18,578 nucleotides of DNA from JAJDGF01 sp031549325 (GTDB lineage Bacteria > Bacillota > Clostridia > Christensenellales > Aristaeellaceae): contig JAVBQA010000093.1 in the NCBI GenBank assembly GCA_031549325.1, positions 1 to 18,578 on the forward strand, written 5' to 3'. Positions 1 to 8,170 of the stretch are shown here, piece by piece; position 1 is the first letter of the stretch, and every line of letters begins with the position of its first letter. The notes below the pieces were generated by a model. The model was not told the origin of the DNA, did not search any database, and saw nothing but the letters and a program-made list of their open reading frames with translations. The position numbers were made by a program, and so were the translations under genes.

Positions 1-34
1 CCGAAGTCCCCGGATCAAAGCCGCCGAAGGGCGA

Positions 35-221
35 CCTGCGCGCCCGCAGGCTGCGATCCTTAATGGATGCAAGTCTGGCCGTGAATCCCTGATTCACAAG
101 ACTTGCATTTCGCTGTCAAAAGACGCAGTATTTTGACAGCCCGAAAGGGCGCACCGCGAGGTGCGTCCTCTTCGCGCCATGCCTCATCATTACGGTTAGC
201 GTGGGCATCAGCAACCGTAAT
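35..221. repeat. Cluster of perfect hairpins, possible dispersed intergenic repeat
   Basis: Six inverted repeats follow one another in under 190 bases. They are: 35-40/45-50 (6 bp, 4-nt loop); a nested pair 69-76/99-106 (8 bp) enclosing 81-87/91-97 (7 bp, 3-nt loop); 112-121/131-140 (10 bp, 9-nt loop); 139-142/147-150 (4 bp closing a GAAA tetraloop); 150-155/160-165 (6 bp, GCGA loop); and 189-197/213-221 (9 bp). All arms pair perfectly. The last hairpin contains the stop codon of the gene at 208-1164. None is followed by a T-tract on the minus strand, so this is not an ordinary intrinsic terminator. It could be a REP- or MITE-like repeat, or a structured RNA at the 3' end of the minus-strand transcript. 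Hairpins are seen; the repeat interpretation is inferred. No second copy is visible in this window. Confidence 0.6.
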
Positions 222-1164
222 TCTGGTCGGCATCCCAGTACATGTAAAACCCCGACTCCTCAGGAATGTCGAAAGTGTACGGCGTTTCGTCGCCCCACAC
301 GACAACGGCGTTCCCGGTCATGGCGATCTCCAGCTGGTTGCAGGCGGGCATGTCGCCCAACTTGGCAATCGCGTGGGTTTCGCCGTCCAGCAGGTACACG
401 CCATATCGCGCCGCGCCGTTCTCCGCGCGAACCACCAGCGCGGTCTGCGCGCCGCTGCCGGAGGCGGCCAGCGTATTCCCCTCGAAGTTGCACAACTGCA
501 CCCCGTCCCTCACCGGGCCGTAGCCATGCCCTTCGGCTTCCTCCACCCACAGCTCCCCGCCTACAAGAAACGCGTTGGTCAGATTTGTCTGGCTCTCGTA
601 CAGCATCTCATACTTGCCGTTCTTCCACGCGCGCACATAGTTGCGCGCGTAAAATGGGCAGAGCACGCTGCCGTCCTCCAGCATCCCCACCACGGTGCCG
701 TCCAGCGTCCCCAAGCGCTTCCCGTTTTTTCCGTCGTGATCCAGCAGGAAAATGCTGCGCCCGCTGCCCTCACCCATGGCGTAACACCAGATGTGCTCCG
801 CATCGGCGTAGATCGGTTCCTCGCCCAGCTTTAGCGGCAGCGTTACCGCCACTTTGAGATCAGGGTTGCGAATCTGCCACTTCAGCTTGCCATTGGCATC
901 CGGCGCATAGAACACCACCGCGTCCCATGCCGGGATGAATCCCCACAGCGCATCACTGGCAAGCATCCGCTGCTCACCACCTTTTTCGGCCACGATGACG
1001 GGCAGACCATCCACAAAGTCGTTGCGCACTGTCCAATCGCCGATGCTGGCATACACCACCGCATTGCCTGTCGAGGCGCCGGCAATCCGCTCCTGCGCCA
1101 GCGCGCCCGCAGAAAAGGCCAGCAGCGCGCACATCAGCACGCTCAGGAACCGAATCCCCCTCAT
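208..1164 (-). CDS. Secreted protein of unknown function, propeller-like repeats
   Basis: I do not recognise a named family. The 318-residue product begins with a typical Sec signal peptide (basic MRGIR, hydrophobic stretch to about residue 20, probable cleavage after ALA at 21-23), so it should be exported. The rest is a series of short beta-rich units with repeated phrases of the kind 'length-D-G' and 'V-V-x-A/W' (for example TLDGTVVGMLEDGSVLC and GNAVVVWGDETPYTF), resembling DUF5050/WD-like beta-propellers of clostridial secreted proteins. I see no LPXTG anchor, lipobox or transmembrane segment. The start at 1164 is chosen because GGAAGGTG lies about five bases upstream; the longer frame to 1275 would put that site and the signal peptide inside the protein. 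The stop codon lies inside a 9-bp inverted repeat (189-221), so the last residues may derive from inserted repeat DNA. The gene follows the pckA terminator and is probably transcribed alone. Confidence 0.7.
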   Translation of the reverse strand: MRGIRFLSVLMCALLAFSAGALAQERIAGASTGNAVVYASIGDWTVRNDFVDGLPVIVAEKGGEQRMLASDALWGFIPAWDAVVFYAPDANGKLKWQIRNPDLKVAVTLPLKLGEEPIYADAEHIWCYAMGEGSGRSIFLLDHDGKNGKRLGTLDGTVVGMLEDGSVLCPFYARNYVRAWKNGKYEMLYESQTNLTNAFLVGGELWVEEAEGHGYGPVRDGVQLCNFEGNTLAASGSGAQTALVVRAENGAARYGVYLLDGETHAIAKLGDMPACNQLEIAMTGNAVVVWGDETPYTFDIPEESGFYMYWDADQNYGC

Positions 1165-1298
1165 GCTTACACCTTCCTTGGAATTTAAACTTCTGCTTAC
1201 ATAGACACGGAGTGATTCCAATTTGTTCCACGGATTTCTCGCGTCGCCGTCAAACCGGCACGCCATGGCGTCCAAGGCGAAATGAAGGAAGCGAACGC

Positions 1299-1357
1299 AA
1301 AAAAGAGCCCCTCAGAGGAAGGCGCAATGTGAAACACGCCGACGGCTCTGAGGAGCT
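1299..1357 (-). terminator. Rho-independent terminator of pckA
   Basis: On the minus strand, 36 bases after the pckA stop, a 12-bp stem forms between 1346-1357 and 1306-1317 with a single G-U pair. It is followed directly by six T residues (A-run 1299-1304 on the plus strand). The loop is unusually long (28 nt) and holds a smaller GGCG/CGCC pairing that may stack inside it. Confidence 0.85.
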
Positions 1358-1392
1358 TTTGAAACGGATGCTATGCCCTGATGGGCGGGGCG

Positions 1393-2970
<1,578 letters not shown>

Positions 2971-2982
2971 GATAGACCCTCC

Positions 2983-3042
2983 CATTGTGATGTGTTAAAA
3001 AAGTGACAATGGACATTCGACAAATGTGCGCTCATCGCGCAC
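2983..3042 (-). promoter_or_regulatory. Structured upstream region of pckA (inverted repeat and hairpin)
   Basis: Two elements sit between ksgA and pckA. A perfect 6-bp hairpin with a 5-nt loop occupies 3026-3031/3037-3042 without a T-tract. Nearer the gene, a 6-bp inverted repeat (2983-2988/3006-3011) flanks an A/T run immediately before the pckA ribosome binding site. A weak sigma-A-like promoter can be drawn on the minus strand (TTGTCG, 17-bp spacer, TTTTAA), but the match is poor. The arrangement suggests an operator or mRNA-level control of pckA; this is inference from symmetry only. Confidence 0.3.
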
Positions 3043-3124
3043 CAGTTGCCGTATATCCAACGTTACCCTACTTCTGTTATTATTCCATGGTTCACTGTTT
3101 TCTCCTGCCGCGTTCGTGTTAAGT

Positions 3125-3997
3125 TCAGTTCAACAATTCAAGAACATCTTGCAGCTTATCCGCCAAAGCGCACAACATTTCGAGCGGCAGCGCCTCACCG
3201 CGCACGCGCTCATCCAACCCGCATCCGGTGATGATCCGCAGCGCGCGCTCGCGGCTGATGCTGAACGAGGCCGTCAGGTTGTTGGCCAGGGTCTTCCTGC
3301 GCATGGCGAACGCGGAGCCGATCAGGCTTAGCAGCGTCTGTTCATCCCTCGCTTTGCAGGGCTTACCATCCCCATAAAGCTCGATTTGCAGCAGGCTACT
3401 CATCACGTGCGGACGTGGCGTAAACGCCTCGGGCGGCACGGTCAGCAATACATCCGGCCGCCCGAAATACTGGATTGTGGCCGCCAGTTGGCACCAGGGC
3501 TTGGTGTCCGGCCGTGCCATGATCCGCTCGGCGGCTTCCTGCTGCACCAGCACGGTGATGCGCTCAATCGGCAGGGACGATTTCACCAGCCGCAGCAACA
3601 CATCGGCGGTGATGTAATACGGCAGGTTGGCCACCACGCTGAACGGCGTGTTCTCCCCGAAAGTGGAGCCCGTCAGTTGCCTGAGATCCGCCTTCAGCGC
3701 ATCCGCGAACGCCAGCGTGACCCTGTCTCGGTGAGGCGCCAGCACCTCGTCCAGCACGGGCGTCAGCGCCTCGTCCAGTTCCAGCGCCAGCACGCGCGCG
3801 CCCCGCGCCGCCAGCTCGGCTGTGAGCACGCCCGCCCCCGCGCCAATCTCGAGCACCCGATCCCCCGCTTCCACCCCCGCCGCGTCCGCGATGCGCGAAA
3901 TCACCCCGTCGTCCAGCAGAAAGTTCTGCCCCAGCGAGTGCGTGAAATGAAAGTCGTGCTTGGCCAGCGCCAAGCGGGCGTTTAGTGCGTTTGACAT
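3125..3997 (-). CDS. rsmA: 16S rRNA (A1518/A1519) N6-dimethyltransferase
   Basis: RsmA (KsgA) dimethylates two adjacent adenines in the 3'-terminal helix of 16S rRNA, using S-adenosylmethionine, during late small-subunit assembly; loss gives kasugamycin resistance. The 290-residue protein has the usual length. It shows the N-terminal HSLGQNFLLDD segment (20-30), the SAM-binding motif I VLEIGAGAGVLT (48-59), an acidic motif II (ALELDEAL, 71-78) and the catalytic NLPYYIT motif (124-130), followed by the helical C-terminal domain. The ATG at 3997 is preceded by GGGAGGA four bases away. It is transcribed divergently from the secreted Big2-like gene, with an extended -10 promoter at 4064-4069. Confidence 0.97.
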   Translation of the reverse strand: MSNALNARLALAKHDFHFTHSLGQNFLLDDGVISRIADAAGVEAGDRVLEIGAGAGVLTAELAARGARVLALELDEALTPVLDEVLAPHRDRVTLAFADALKADLRQLTGSTFGENTPFSVVANLPYYITADVLLRLVKSSLPIERITVLVQQEAAERIMARPDTKPWCQLAATIQYFGRPDVLLTVPPEAFTPRPHVMSSLLQIELYGDGKPCKARDEQTLLSLIGSAFAMRRKTLANNLTASFSISRERALRIITGCGLDERVRGEALPLEMLCALADKLQDVLELLN

Positions 3998-4063
3998 ATT
4001 GTCCTCCCAACAAATGGCCTGGATGTCGGGAAATCCTTCCTCGACACCACGGCGCTAACGCTT

Positions 4064-4072
4064 ATTATACCA
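4064..4072 (-). promoter_or_regulatory. Extended -10 promoter for rsmA
   Basis: The minus strand reads TGGTATAAT (plus-strand 4064-4072): a perfect TATAAT hexamer with the TGn extension, 66 bases before the rsmA start codon. The -35 at the right spacing (about 4086-4092) is weak, which is usual for extended -10 promoters. That segment overlaps the -35 of the divergent gene, so the two promoters may compete for polymerase. Confidence 0.65.
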
Positions 4073-4093
4073 CAGAACAACCAAGTTGTGCTG
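4073..4093. promoter_or_regulatory. Palindrome between divergent promoters, candidate operator
   Basis: A 9-bp inverted repeat with one mismatch and a 3-base centre (arms 4073-4081 and 4085-4093, core ACAAC-CAA-GTTGT) lies exactly between the rsmA -10 and the -35 of the plus-strand gene, overlapping that -35. A protein bound here could affect both genes. The symmetry is seen; the operator role is inferred, and the regulator is unknown. Confidence 0.4.
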
Positions 4094-4114
4094 CGGCAAG
4101 AATTGCTGTATAAT
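4086..4114 (+). promoter_or_regulatory. Sigma-A-type promoter of the Big2-like secreted protein gene
   Basis: TTGTGC (4086-4091) and a perfect TATAAT (4109-4114) are separated by exactly 17 bases. Transcription would start near 4121, leaving a leader of about 33 bases before the ATG at 4154. Confidence 0.8.
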
Positions 4115-4153
4115 GGATGCAAGGAAACAAAACTGAAAGGTGTTACGATTGTT

Positions 4154-4936
4154 ATGAAAAGAAAGCTATGGTTAAGTGCGCTGGTCTGCCTGTTGTTCGT
4201 CGGCCTGTTTGCGGCGTCAGCATCCGCGAAAACCACGCTGAGGCTCCCTAAACAGCTGGATGCTGTCATGGGGTTCAACATCAGCATGGATGAGCTGCTC
4301 GATGACTTCAACATGTACTATGGTCTGCCCAACGACTTCAAAGTCAAAGTTTCCCCTGCGAGCGTTGCATCTTTTGAGTATGACGGCGATTATTTCTTTG
4401 ATCTCGTCCCCAACAAGGTGGGCACAGCCACCATCAAGCTGTCCAGTAAATCCATGAACAAAACCACAAGCTGCAAGGTGTATGTGCGTGCCAACGCGTA
4501 TTCCGCAAAAAAACCGTCGTATGGGAAGAAGAAGCTGCTGTATACTTCACCGAAAAAAATGTACTATAACGGCTCAAATATCGTTGTGCAGATGTACATT
4601 TACAACAACACCGGCATGACCGTTCGCAGCATAGAAGACCTGGTGATTGGGCTGTACGACACCGACCCGGATGGTCAAAGCTGGCCCCGCGAATCCGTCA
4701 AAGTTGGCAAGTGGATTCCCAGCAATGGCAAGCTGAAAAACAAGGCTTACGATGTCATCACCGTCACTTTCAACACCCGAGACGATCGTGAGCTCTATGT
4801 GCTAAACAAGAAGAACTACTACTACAACCGGCCGGAAGTCGCGCCGGGGATCGACGCCGGCACGCCGATCGTGGATGGCAAGGCGACGCTTCTGCCCGCC
4901 AAAAAGGCCGGGATCGCTTTCGAGATGGAACAATAG
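4154..4936 (+). CDS. Secreted protein with Big2-like Ig domain
   Basis: The 260-residue protein has a clear Sec signal peptide (MKRK, hydrophobic core 5-20, cleavage after ASA near residue 25). Residues 30-112 look like a bacterial Ig-like (Big2) domain: the typical 'V-S-P-A-S-V-A-S-F' strand (66-74), then the 'VGTATIKLSS' strand (89-98) and a closing 'CKVYV'. Residues 125-225 form a second, lysine- and tyrosine-rich beta domain that I cannot name; its 'NGSNIVVQMYIYNNTG' strand suggests another Ig-like or SLAP-like fold. There is no membrane anchor or sortase signal, so it may be released or held non-covalently. The ATG is 12 bases after AAAGGTG, a rather long spacing. GC content is visibly lower than in the neighbours. 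No terminator is seen before the converging gene. Its role is unknown; envelope or surface adhesion is a guess. Confidence 0.75.
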   Translation: MKRKLWLSALVCLLFVGLFAASASAKTTLRLPKQLDAVMGFNISMDELLDDFNMYYGLPNDFKVKVSPASVASFEYDGDYFFDLVPNKVGTATIKLSSKSMNKTTSCKVYVRANAYSAKKPSYGKKKLLYTSPKKMYYNGSNIVVQMYIYNNTGMTVRSIEDLVIGLYDTDPDGQSWPRESVKVGKWIPSNGKLKNKAYDVITVTFNTRDDRELYVLNKKNYYYNRPEVAPGIDAGTPIVDGKATLLPAKKAGIAFEMEQ

Positions 4937-4940
4937 ATGC

Positions 4941-5978
4941 TCACAGCTCCTTCAGATCGATACACTCTTGCCCGATGAACGTGAGGCGGTACACGCAGGG
5001 CAGCTTGGGCAGCAACTCGACGTATTGATCGCGGCCAAAACCGCTGATAAAGCGGCTCAAGACCGTGCTGAGCGCGCAGCCGTGCGTGCCAATGGCGACA
5101 GTGTGACCTGACTCTGCCGTCAGAATCCTCGTGAGCGCCGCCAGGTTCCGCGCCTGCACCTCGCCCAGCGACTCTCCACCCTCGTGCTTGCAGCCAAAGT
5201 CCGCCCACTCGCACCGTGAGTATTCCTCCCAGTTGTCGATCCAGCCGCCGCCGATGCGCCGCTCGCAGAAATCACATTCCTCGAGGATGGGCAGCCGCCG
5301 CGCCTTTGCCAGCGGCGTCACGGTCTGCATCGCGCGCAGGTATGGGCTGGAATAAATGGCGTCAAACGCAATGCCTTTCAGCTTTCCGGGCAACGCGGCC
5401 GCCGCCTGCATCCCCGCCGCCGTCAGCGGGCGCGTCCGGTCGTCATGCACCGATTGGTCGGACTGGGCGTGGCGGATGAAATACACGGTGGTCAGGCGTT
5501 CCAGCGGATCCAGATCGCACAGGATCGTGGGCGCCAGATCGCCCGACGCCGCCATCGCGCGCAGCTGAGGCAGATCTGCCCAGCGCGCGTCGCAGGTTTC
5601 GCCCGCTTGGAACAATACGTCCGCCAGATCGACTTCCCGATCGAACAGCCAGGAATCCTTGTGGTCATCGACCCGTTTCTCGGTGCGGAACAGGCGGCCG
5701 CCGTCGGGATCGAGCGCGATGCCCAGCTCCTCTTTCACCTCGCGCAGCGCGGCGGTCAGGCTGTCCTCGCCCGCCAAGGCCGAGCCGCCGGTGCACTCCC
5801 ACAGGTCCGGAAAGGGCTGCTTGTCGGGCGCGCGCCTGCTGAGCAAATACGCGCCCTTGGCGTTGCGAATCCATACGTTCACCACCAGGTGGTAATCCCC
5901 CGGCCGCATCTCCACGCCGCGCGCATGCGTGCGCCCGGTGTGGTTGCGCATGTCGTCATACACATCCCACAGCTCCAC
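4941..5978 (-). CDS. Nudix hydrolase-histidine phosphatase fusion
   Basis: A 345-residue two-domain cytosolic protein. Residues 1-155 are a Nudix domain of the isopentenyl-diphosphate-isomerase-like branch: the opening 'ELWDVYDDMRNHTGRTH' is typical, and the Nudix box G65-x5-E71-x7-R79-E80-V-K-E83-E84-L-G86-I is complete, so Mg2+-dependent pyrophosphohydrolase activity is expected. Residues 163-345 are a histidine phosphatase (phosphoglycerate-mutase-like) domain with the phospho-accepting RHAQSD (R169, H170), the SSPYLRAMQT motif (210-219) and the second catalytic histidine in GTHG (H299). Together they could strip a pyrophosphate and then a phosphate from a nucleotide-like substrate, as proposed for mycobacterial MutT1, which has the same domain order; the actual substrate is unknown. 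The start is taken as GTG at 5978 because GGAGGGAGGG ends six bases before it and homologues begin there; upstream ATGs at 5996 and 6053 lack such a site. It follows the ATPase operon terminator. Confidence 0.88.
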   Translation of the reverse strand: MELWDVYDDMRNHTGRTHARGVEMRPGDYHLVVNVWIRNAKGAYLLSRRAPDKQPFPDLWECTGGSALAGEDSLTAALREVKEELGIALDPDGGRLFRTEKRVDDHKDSWLFDREVDLADVLFQAGETCDARWADLPQLRAMAASGDLAPTILCDLDPLERLTTVYFIRHAQSDQSVHDDRTRPLTAAGMQAAAALPGKLKGIAFDAIYSSPYLRAMQTVTPLAKARRLPILEECDFCERRIGGGWIDNWEEYSRCEWADFGCKHEGGESLGEVQARNLAALTRILTAESGHTVAIGTHGCALSTVLSRFISGFGRDQYVELLPKLPCVYRLTFIGQECIDLKEL

Positions 5979-5984
5979 CCGCAA

Positions 5985-5994
5985 CCCTCCCTCC
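5985..5994 (-). promoter_or_regulatory. Ribosome binding site fixing a GTG start
   Basis: GGAGGGAGGG on the minus strand, six bases before the GTG at 5978. It decides the start of the Nudix-phosphatase gene, since the ATG at 5996 overlaps the start of this site and would have no site of its own. Confidence 0.7.
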
Positions 5995-6015
5995 ATCGCT
6001 CGATCCAGCATATCA

Positions 6016-6047
6016 CAAAAACAATGGCGGGGGCAAGCCCCGCCATT
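6016..6047 (-). terminator. Rho-independent terminator of the V-type ATPase operon
   Basis: A perfect 10-bp GC-rich stem (6038-6047 with 6023-6032), 5-nt loop, followed on the minus strand by GTTTTTG. It lies 80 bases after the subunit D stop and 38 bases before the Nudix-phosphatase start, separating the two units. A weak promoter for the downstream gene may overlap it (TTGCCC, 18 bases, TATGCT). Confidence 0.9.
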
Positions 6048-6127
6048 CTGCATTCACGAAGAGAAGACCGTCCATCCATCCAGGCGTTCGCCGCGCCCGG
6101 CCTGATCCGGCTCTTGAGGCGGCGCCT

Positions 6128-6772
6128 TTAAGCGCCCCCCTCCCGCGCCGCAATCATGTCTTTCACTTTCATGAGGCGGGTGAGCGCGCCGCGCTCGTTC
6201 TCGTCCAGCTTCATGGTGATGTATCGGATGGTGTCCCCGAGGTCGGGGATCATGACGTGTTCCAGCGCGTTCACGCGGCGGCGCGTCTTTTCGATCTCGT
6301 CGGCCAGCAGGTTGCAGGTCTTTTCGACCTCAGCCAGCCGGATCATCTGGGGCAGCACGGAGGCGAGGCCCTCAATCGCGCCATCCAGCTGCGCGCTGGT
6401 CTCGGCCAGACCGTAGCTGAGCTGGGTTTCTCCGAGACTCTCCTCGTCCACGCTGATCACCGGCACGTCCACCGACATGATGTTGGCCTTTGAGATGGTC
6501 AGATCGACCGTGCGCGCGGGATATAGCACCGCCTCCAGAAGCATCGCAGGCTGCATGACGCCGGAGCACAGCGCAAAATCGGCCAGCGCCGCAGACAGCG
6601 CCCGCTCGACTTCCTGGCGCAAGCGCGCGTTCTCGCGCACAAGCAGCACGAATCTGCGCATCATCTCGTCGCGCTTGTCTTTGAGCAGCTTATGGCCCCG
6701 AACCGCGGTTTTGAGCCGGCGTTTCAGCCGAGTCAGCTCCATGCGGGTGGGGTTGACCCTCATCAGTGCCAT
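6128..6772 (-). CDS. ntpD: V-type ATP synthase subunit D
   Basis: Subunit D is the central rotor shaft of the V1/A1 head; with subunit F it turns inside the A3B3 hexamer. The 214-residue protein has the family opening 'NPTRMELTRLKRRLKTAVRGHKLLKDKRDEM' in pieces (residues 7-37), a long N-terminal helix, and a C-terminal helix containing 'TRRRVNALEHVMIP' (168-181), the conserved coiled-coil return. The ATG abuts the stop codon of subunit B with no spacer, so translation is coupled; GGGAGAGGG lies in the end of the B gene. It is the last gene of the operon. Confidence 0.95.
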   Translation of the reverse strand: MALMRVNPTRMELTRLKRRLKTAVRGHKLLKDKRDEMMRRFVLLVRENARLRQEVERALSAALADFALCSGVMQPAMLLEAVLYPARTVDLTISKANIMSVDVPVISVDEESLGETQLSYGLAETSAQLDGAIEGLASVLPQMIRLAEVEKTCNLLADEIEKTRRRVNALEHVMIPDLGDTIRYITMKLDENERGALTRLMKVKDMIAAREGGA

Positions 6773-8167
6773 TTATTCGCCCTCTCCCGGCAGGTCGCTG
6801 GGCAGAAACTCGTCCAGCATGTCGTCGCGGATGCGCTTGTGCTCGGAGCGCGGCAGCAGGTTCAGCAGCTTCCAGCCGATCTGCAGCGTCTGCTCGACCG
6901 TGCGGTTGGTGTCGTAGCCTTGAGACACATACTCCTTCTCGAAGGCGTCCGCGAACTTGGCGTATATCTTGTCGAGGTCAGACAACGCTGCGTCGCCCAG
7001 GATGACGGCCAGCTCCTTGGCGTCTTTTCCGCGCGAGTACGCGGAGAACAGCTGGTTCATGGTGGGCGCGTGATCCCTGCGCGTCTTGCCCTCGCCGATG
7101 CCTTTGTCCTTCAGGCGGGACAGGGAGGGCAGCACGTCGATTGGCGGCGCGACGCCCTTGCGGTGCAGCTCGCGCGACAGAATGATCTGGCCCTCGGTGA
7201 TGTAGCCCGTCAGGTCCGGGATCGGGTGGGTTTTGTCGTCCTCGGGCATGGTCAGAATCGGGATCTGCGTGACCGAGCCGGCCTTGCCCCGTATGCGCCC
7301 GGCGCGCTCGTAGATGGACGCGAGATCCGTGTACAGGTAGCCCGGGTAGCCCCTGCGACCCGGCACTTCCTTGCGCGCGGCGGACACCTCGCGCAGCGCC
7401 TCTGCGTAGTTGGTGATGTCGGTCAGGATGACCAGCACGTGCATGTCCTTCTCGTAAGCCAGATACTCGGCGGCGGTGAGCGCCATGCGCGGGGTGGCGA
7501 TGCGCTCGATGGCCGGGTCGTTCGCCAGGTTCATAAACAGCACCGCGCGGTCGATGGCGCCGGTTCTCCGAAAGTCGCTGATGAAAAAGTCGGCCTCCTC
7601 GAACGTGATGCCAATCGCGCCAAACACCACGGCAAAGTTGTCGCTCTTGCCCTTGATGACCTTGGCTTGGCGGGCGATCTGGGCGGCCAGCTGCGCGTGC
7701 GGCAGGCCTGATCCGGAGAACACCGGCAGCTTCTGGCCGCGCACCAGCGTGTTCAGGCCGTCGATGGCCGAAATGCCGGTCTGGATGAACTCGTCCGGGT
7801 AGTCGCGCGCGGCGGGGTTGATGGGCGCGCCGTTCATGTCCATGCGCTTGTCGGGGATGATCTCGGGGCCGTTGTCGCGCGGGCGCCCCAGGCCGTCGAA
7901 CACGCGGCCCAGCATATCCATGGACACGGAGAGCTCGATTGAGCGCCCCAGAAATTTCGCCTTGGCGGTCTCGATCTTCAGACCCTGGCTGCTCTCGAAC
8001 AGCTGCAGCATGGCGCGGTCGCCGTCCACCTCGAGCACGCGGCCGGATCGGATTTCGCCGTTCGCCTGCTCGATTTCGACCAGTTCGTTGAACTTTACGC
8101 CCGAGACGCCTTCCACCAGCATCAGCGGCCCCACGACCTCACGGATGGTCCGATACTCTTTGAGCAT
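6773..8167 (-). CDS. ntpB: V-type ATP synthase subunit B
   Basis: Non-catalytic nucleotide-site subunit of the A3B3 head. The 464 residues match the usual length of about 460. The beta-barrel N-domain begins 'EYRTIREVVGPLMLVEGV'; the position of the P-loop reads SGSGLPHAQ (151-159), the degenerate form typical of B subunits, not the GxxxxGKT of catalytic subunits. RRGYPGYLYTDLASIYERAG-type sequence near residue 275 is the conserved interface region that supplies the arginine finger to subunit A. The ATG at 8167 lies three bases after the subunit A stop with GGAGTG upstream. Confidence 0.97.
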   Translation of the reverse strand: MLKEYRTIREVVGPLMLVEGVSGVKFNELVEIEQANGEIRSGRVLEVDGDRAMLQLFESSQGLKIETAKAKFLGRSIELSVSMDMLGRVFDGLGRPRDNGPEIIPDKRMDMNGAPINPAARDYPDEFIQTGISAIDGLNTLVRGQKLPVFSGSGLPHAQLAAQIARQAKVIKGKSDNFAVVFGAIGITFEEADFFISDFRRTGAIDRAVLFMNLANDPAIERIATPRMALTAAEYLAYEKDMHVLVILTDITNYAEALREVSAARKEVPGRRGYPGYLYTDLASIYERAGRIRGKAGSVTQIPILTMPEDDKTHPIPDLTGYITEGQIILSRELHRKGVAPPIDVLPSLSRLKDKGIGEGKTRRDHAPTMNQLFSAYSRGKDAKELAVILGDAALSDLDKIYAKFADAFEKEYVSQGYDTNRTVEQTLQIGWKLLNLLPRSEHKRIRDDMLDEFLPSDLPGEGE

Positions 8168-8170
8168 TCT

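Noticed and set aside
2981..3011. CRP- or Rex-like operator before pckA
   Set aside because: The TGTGA half is present but the second half and spacing do not fit either consensus.
3026..3042. Hairpin after rsmA read as its terminator
   Set aside because: Only 6 bp and followed by ATTTGTCG, not a T-tract, so a terminator call is not supported.
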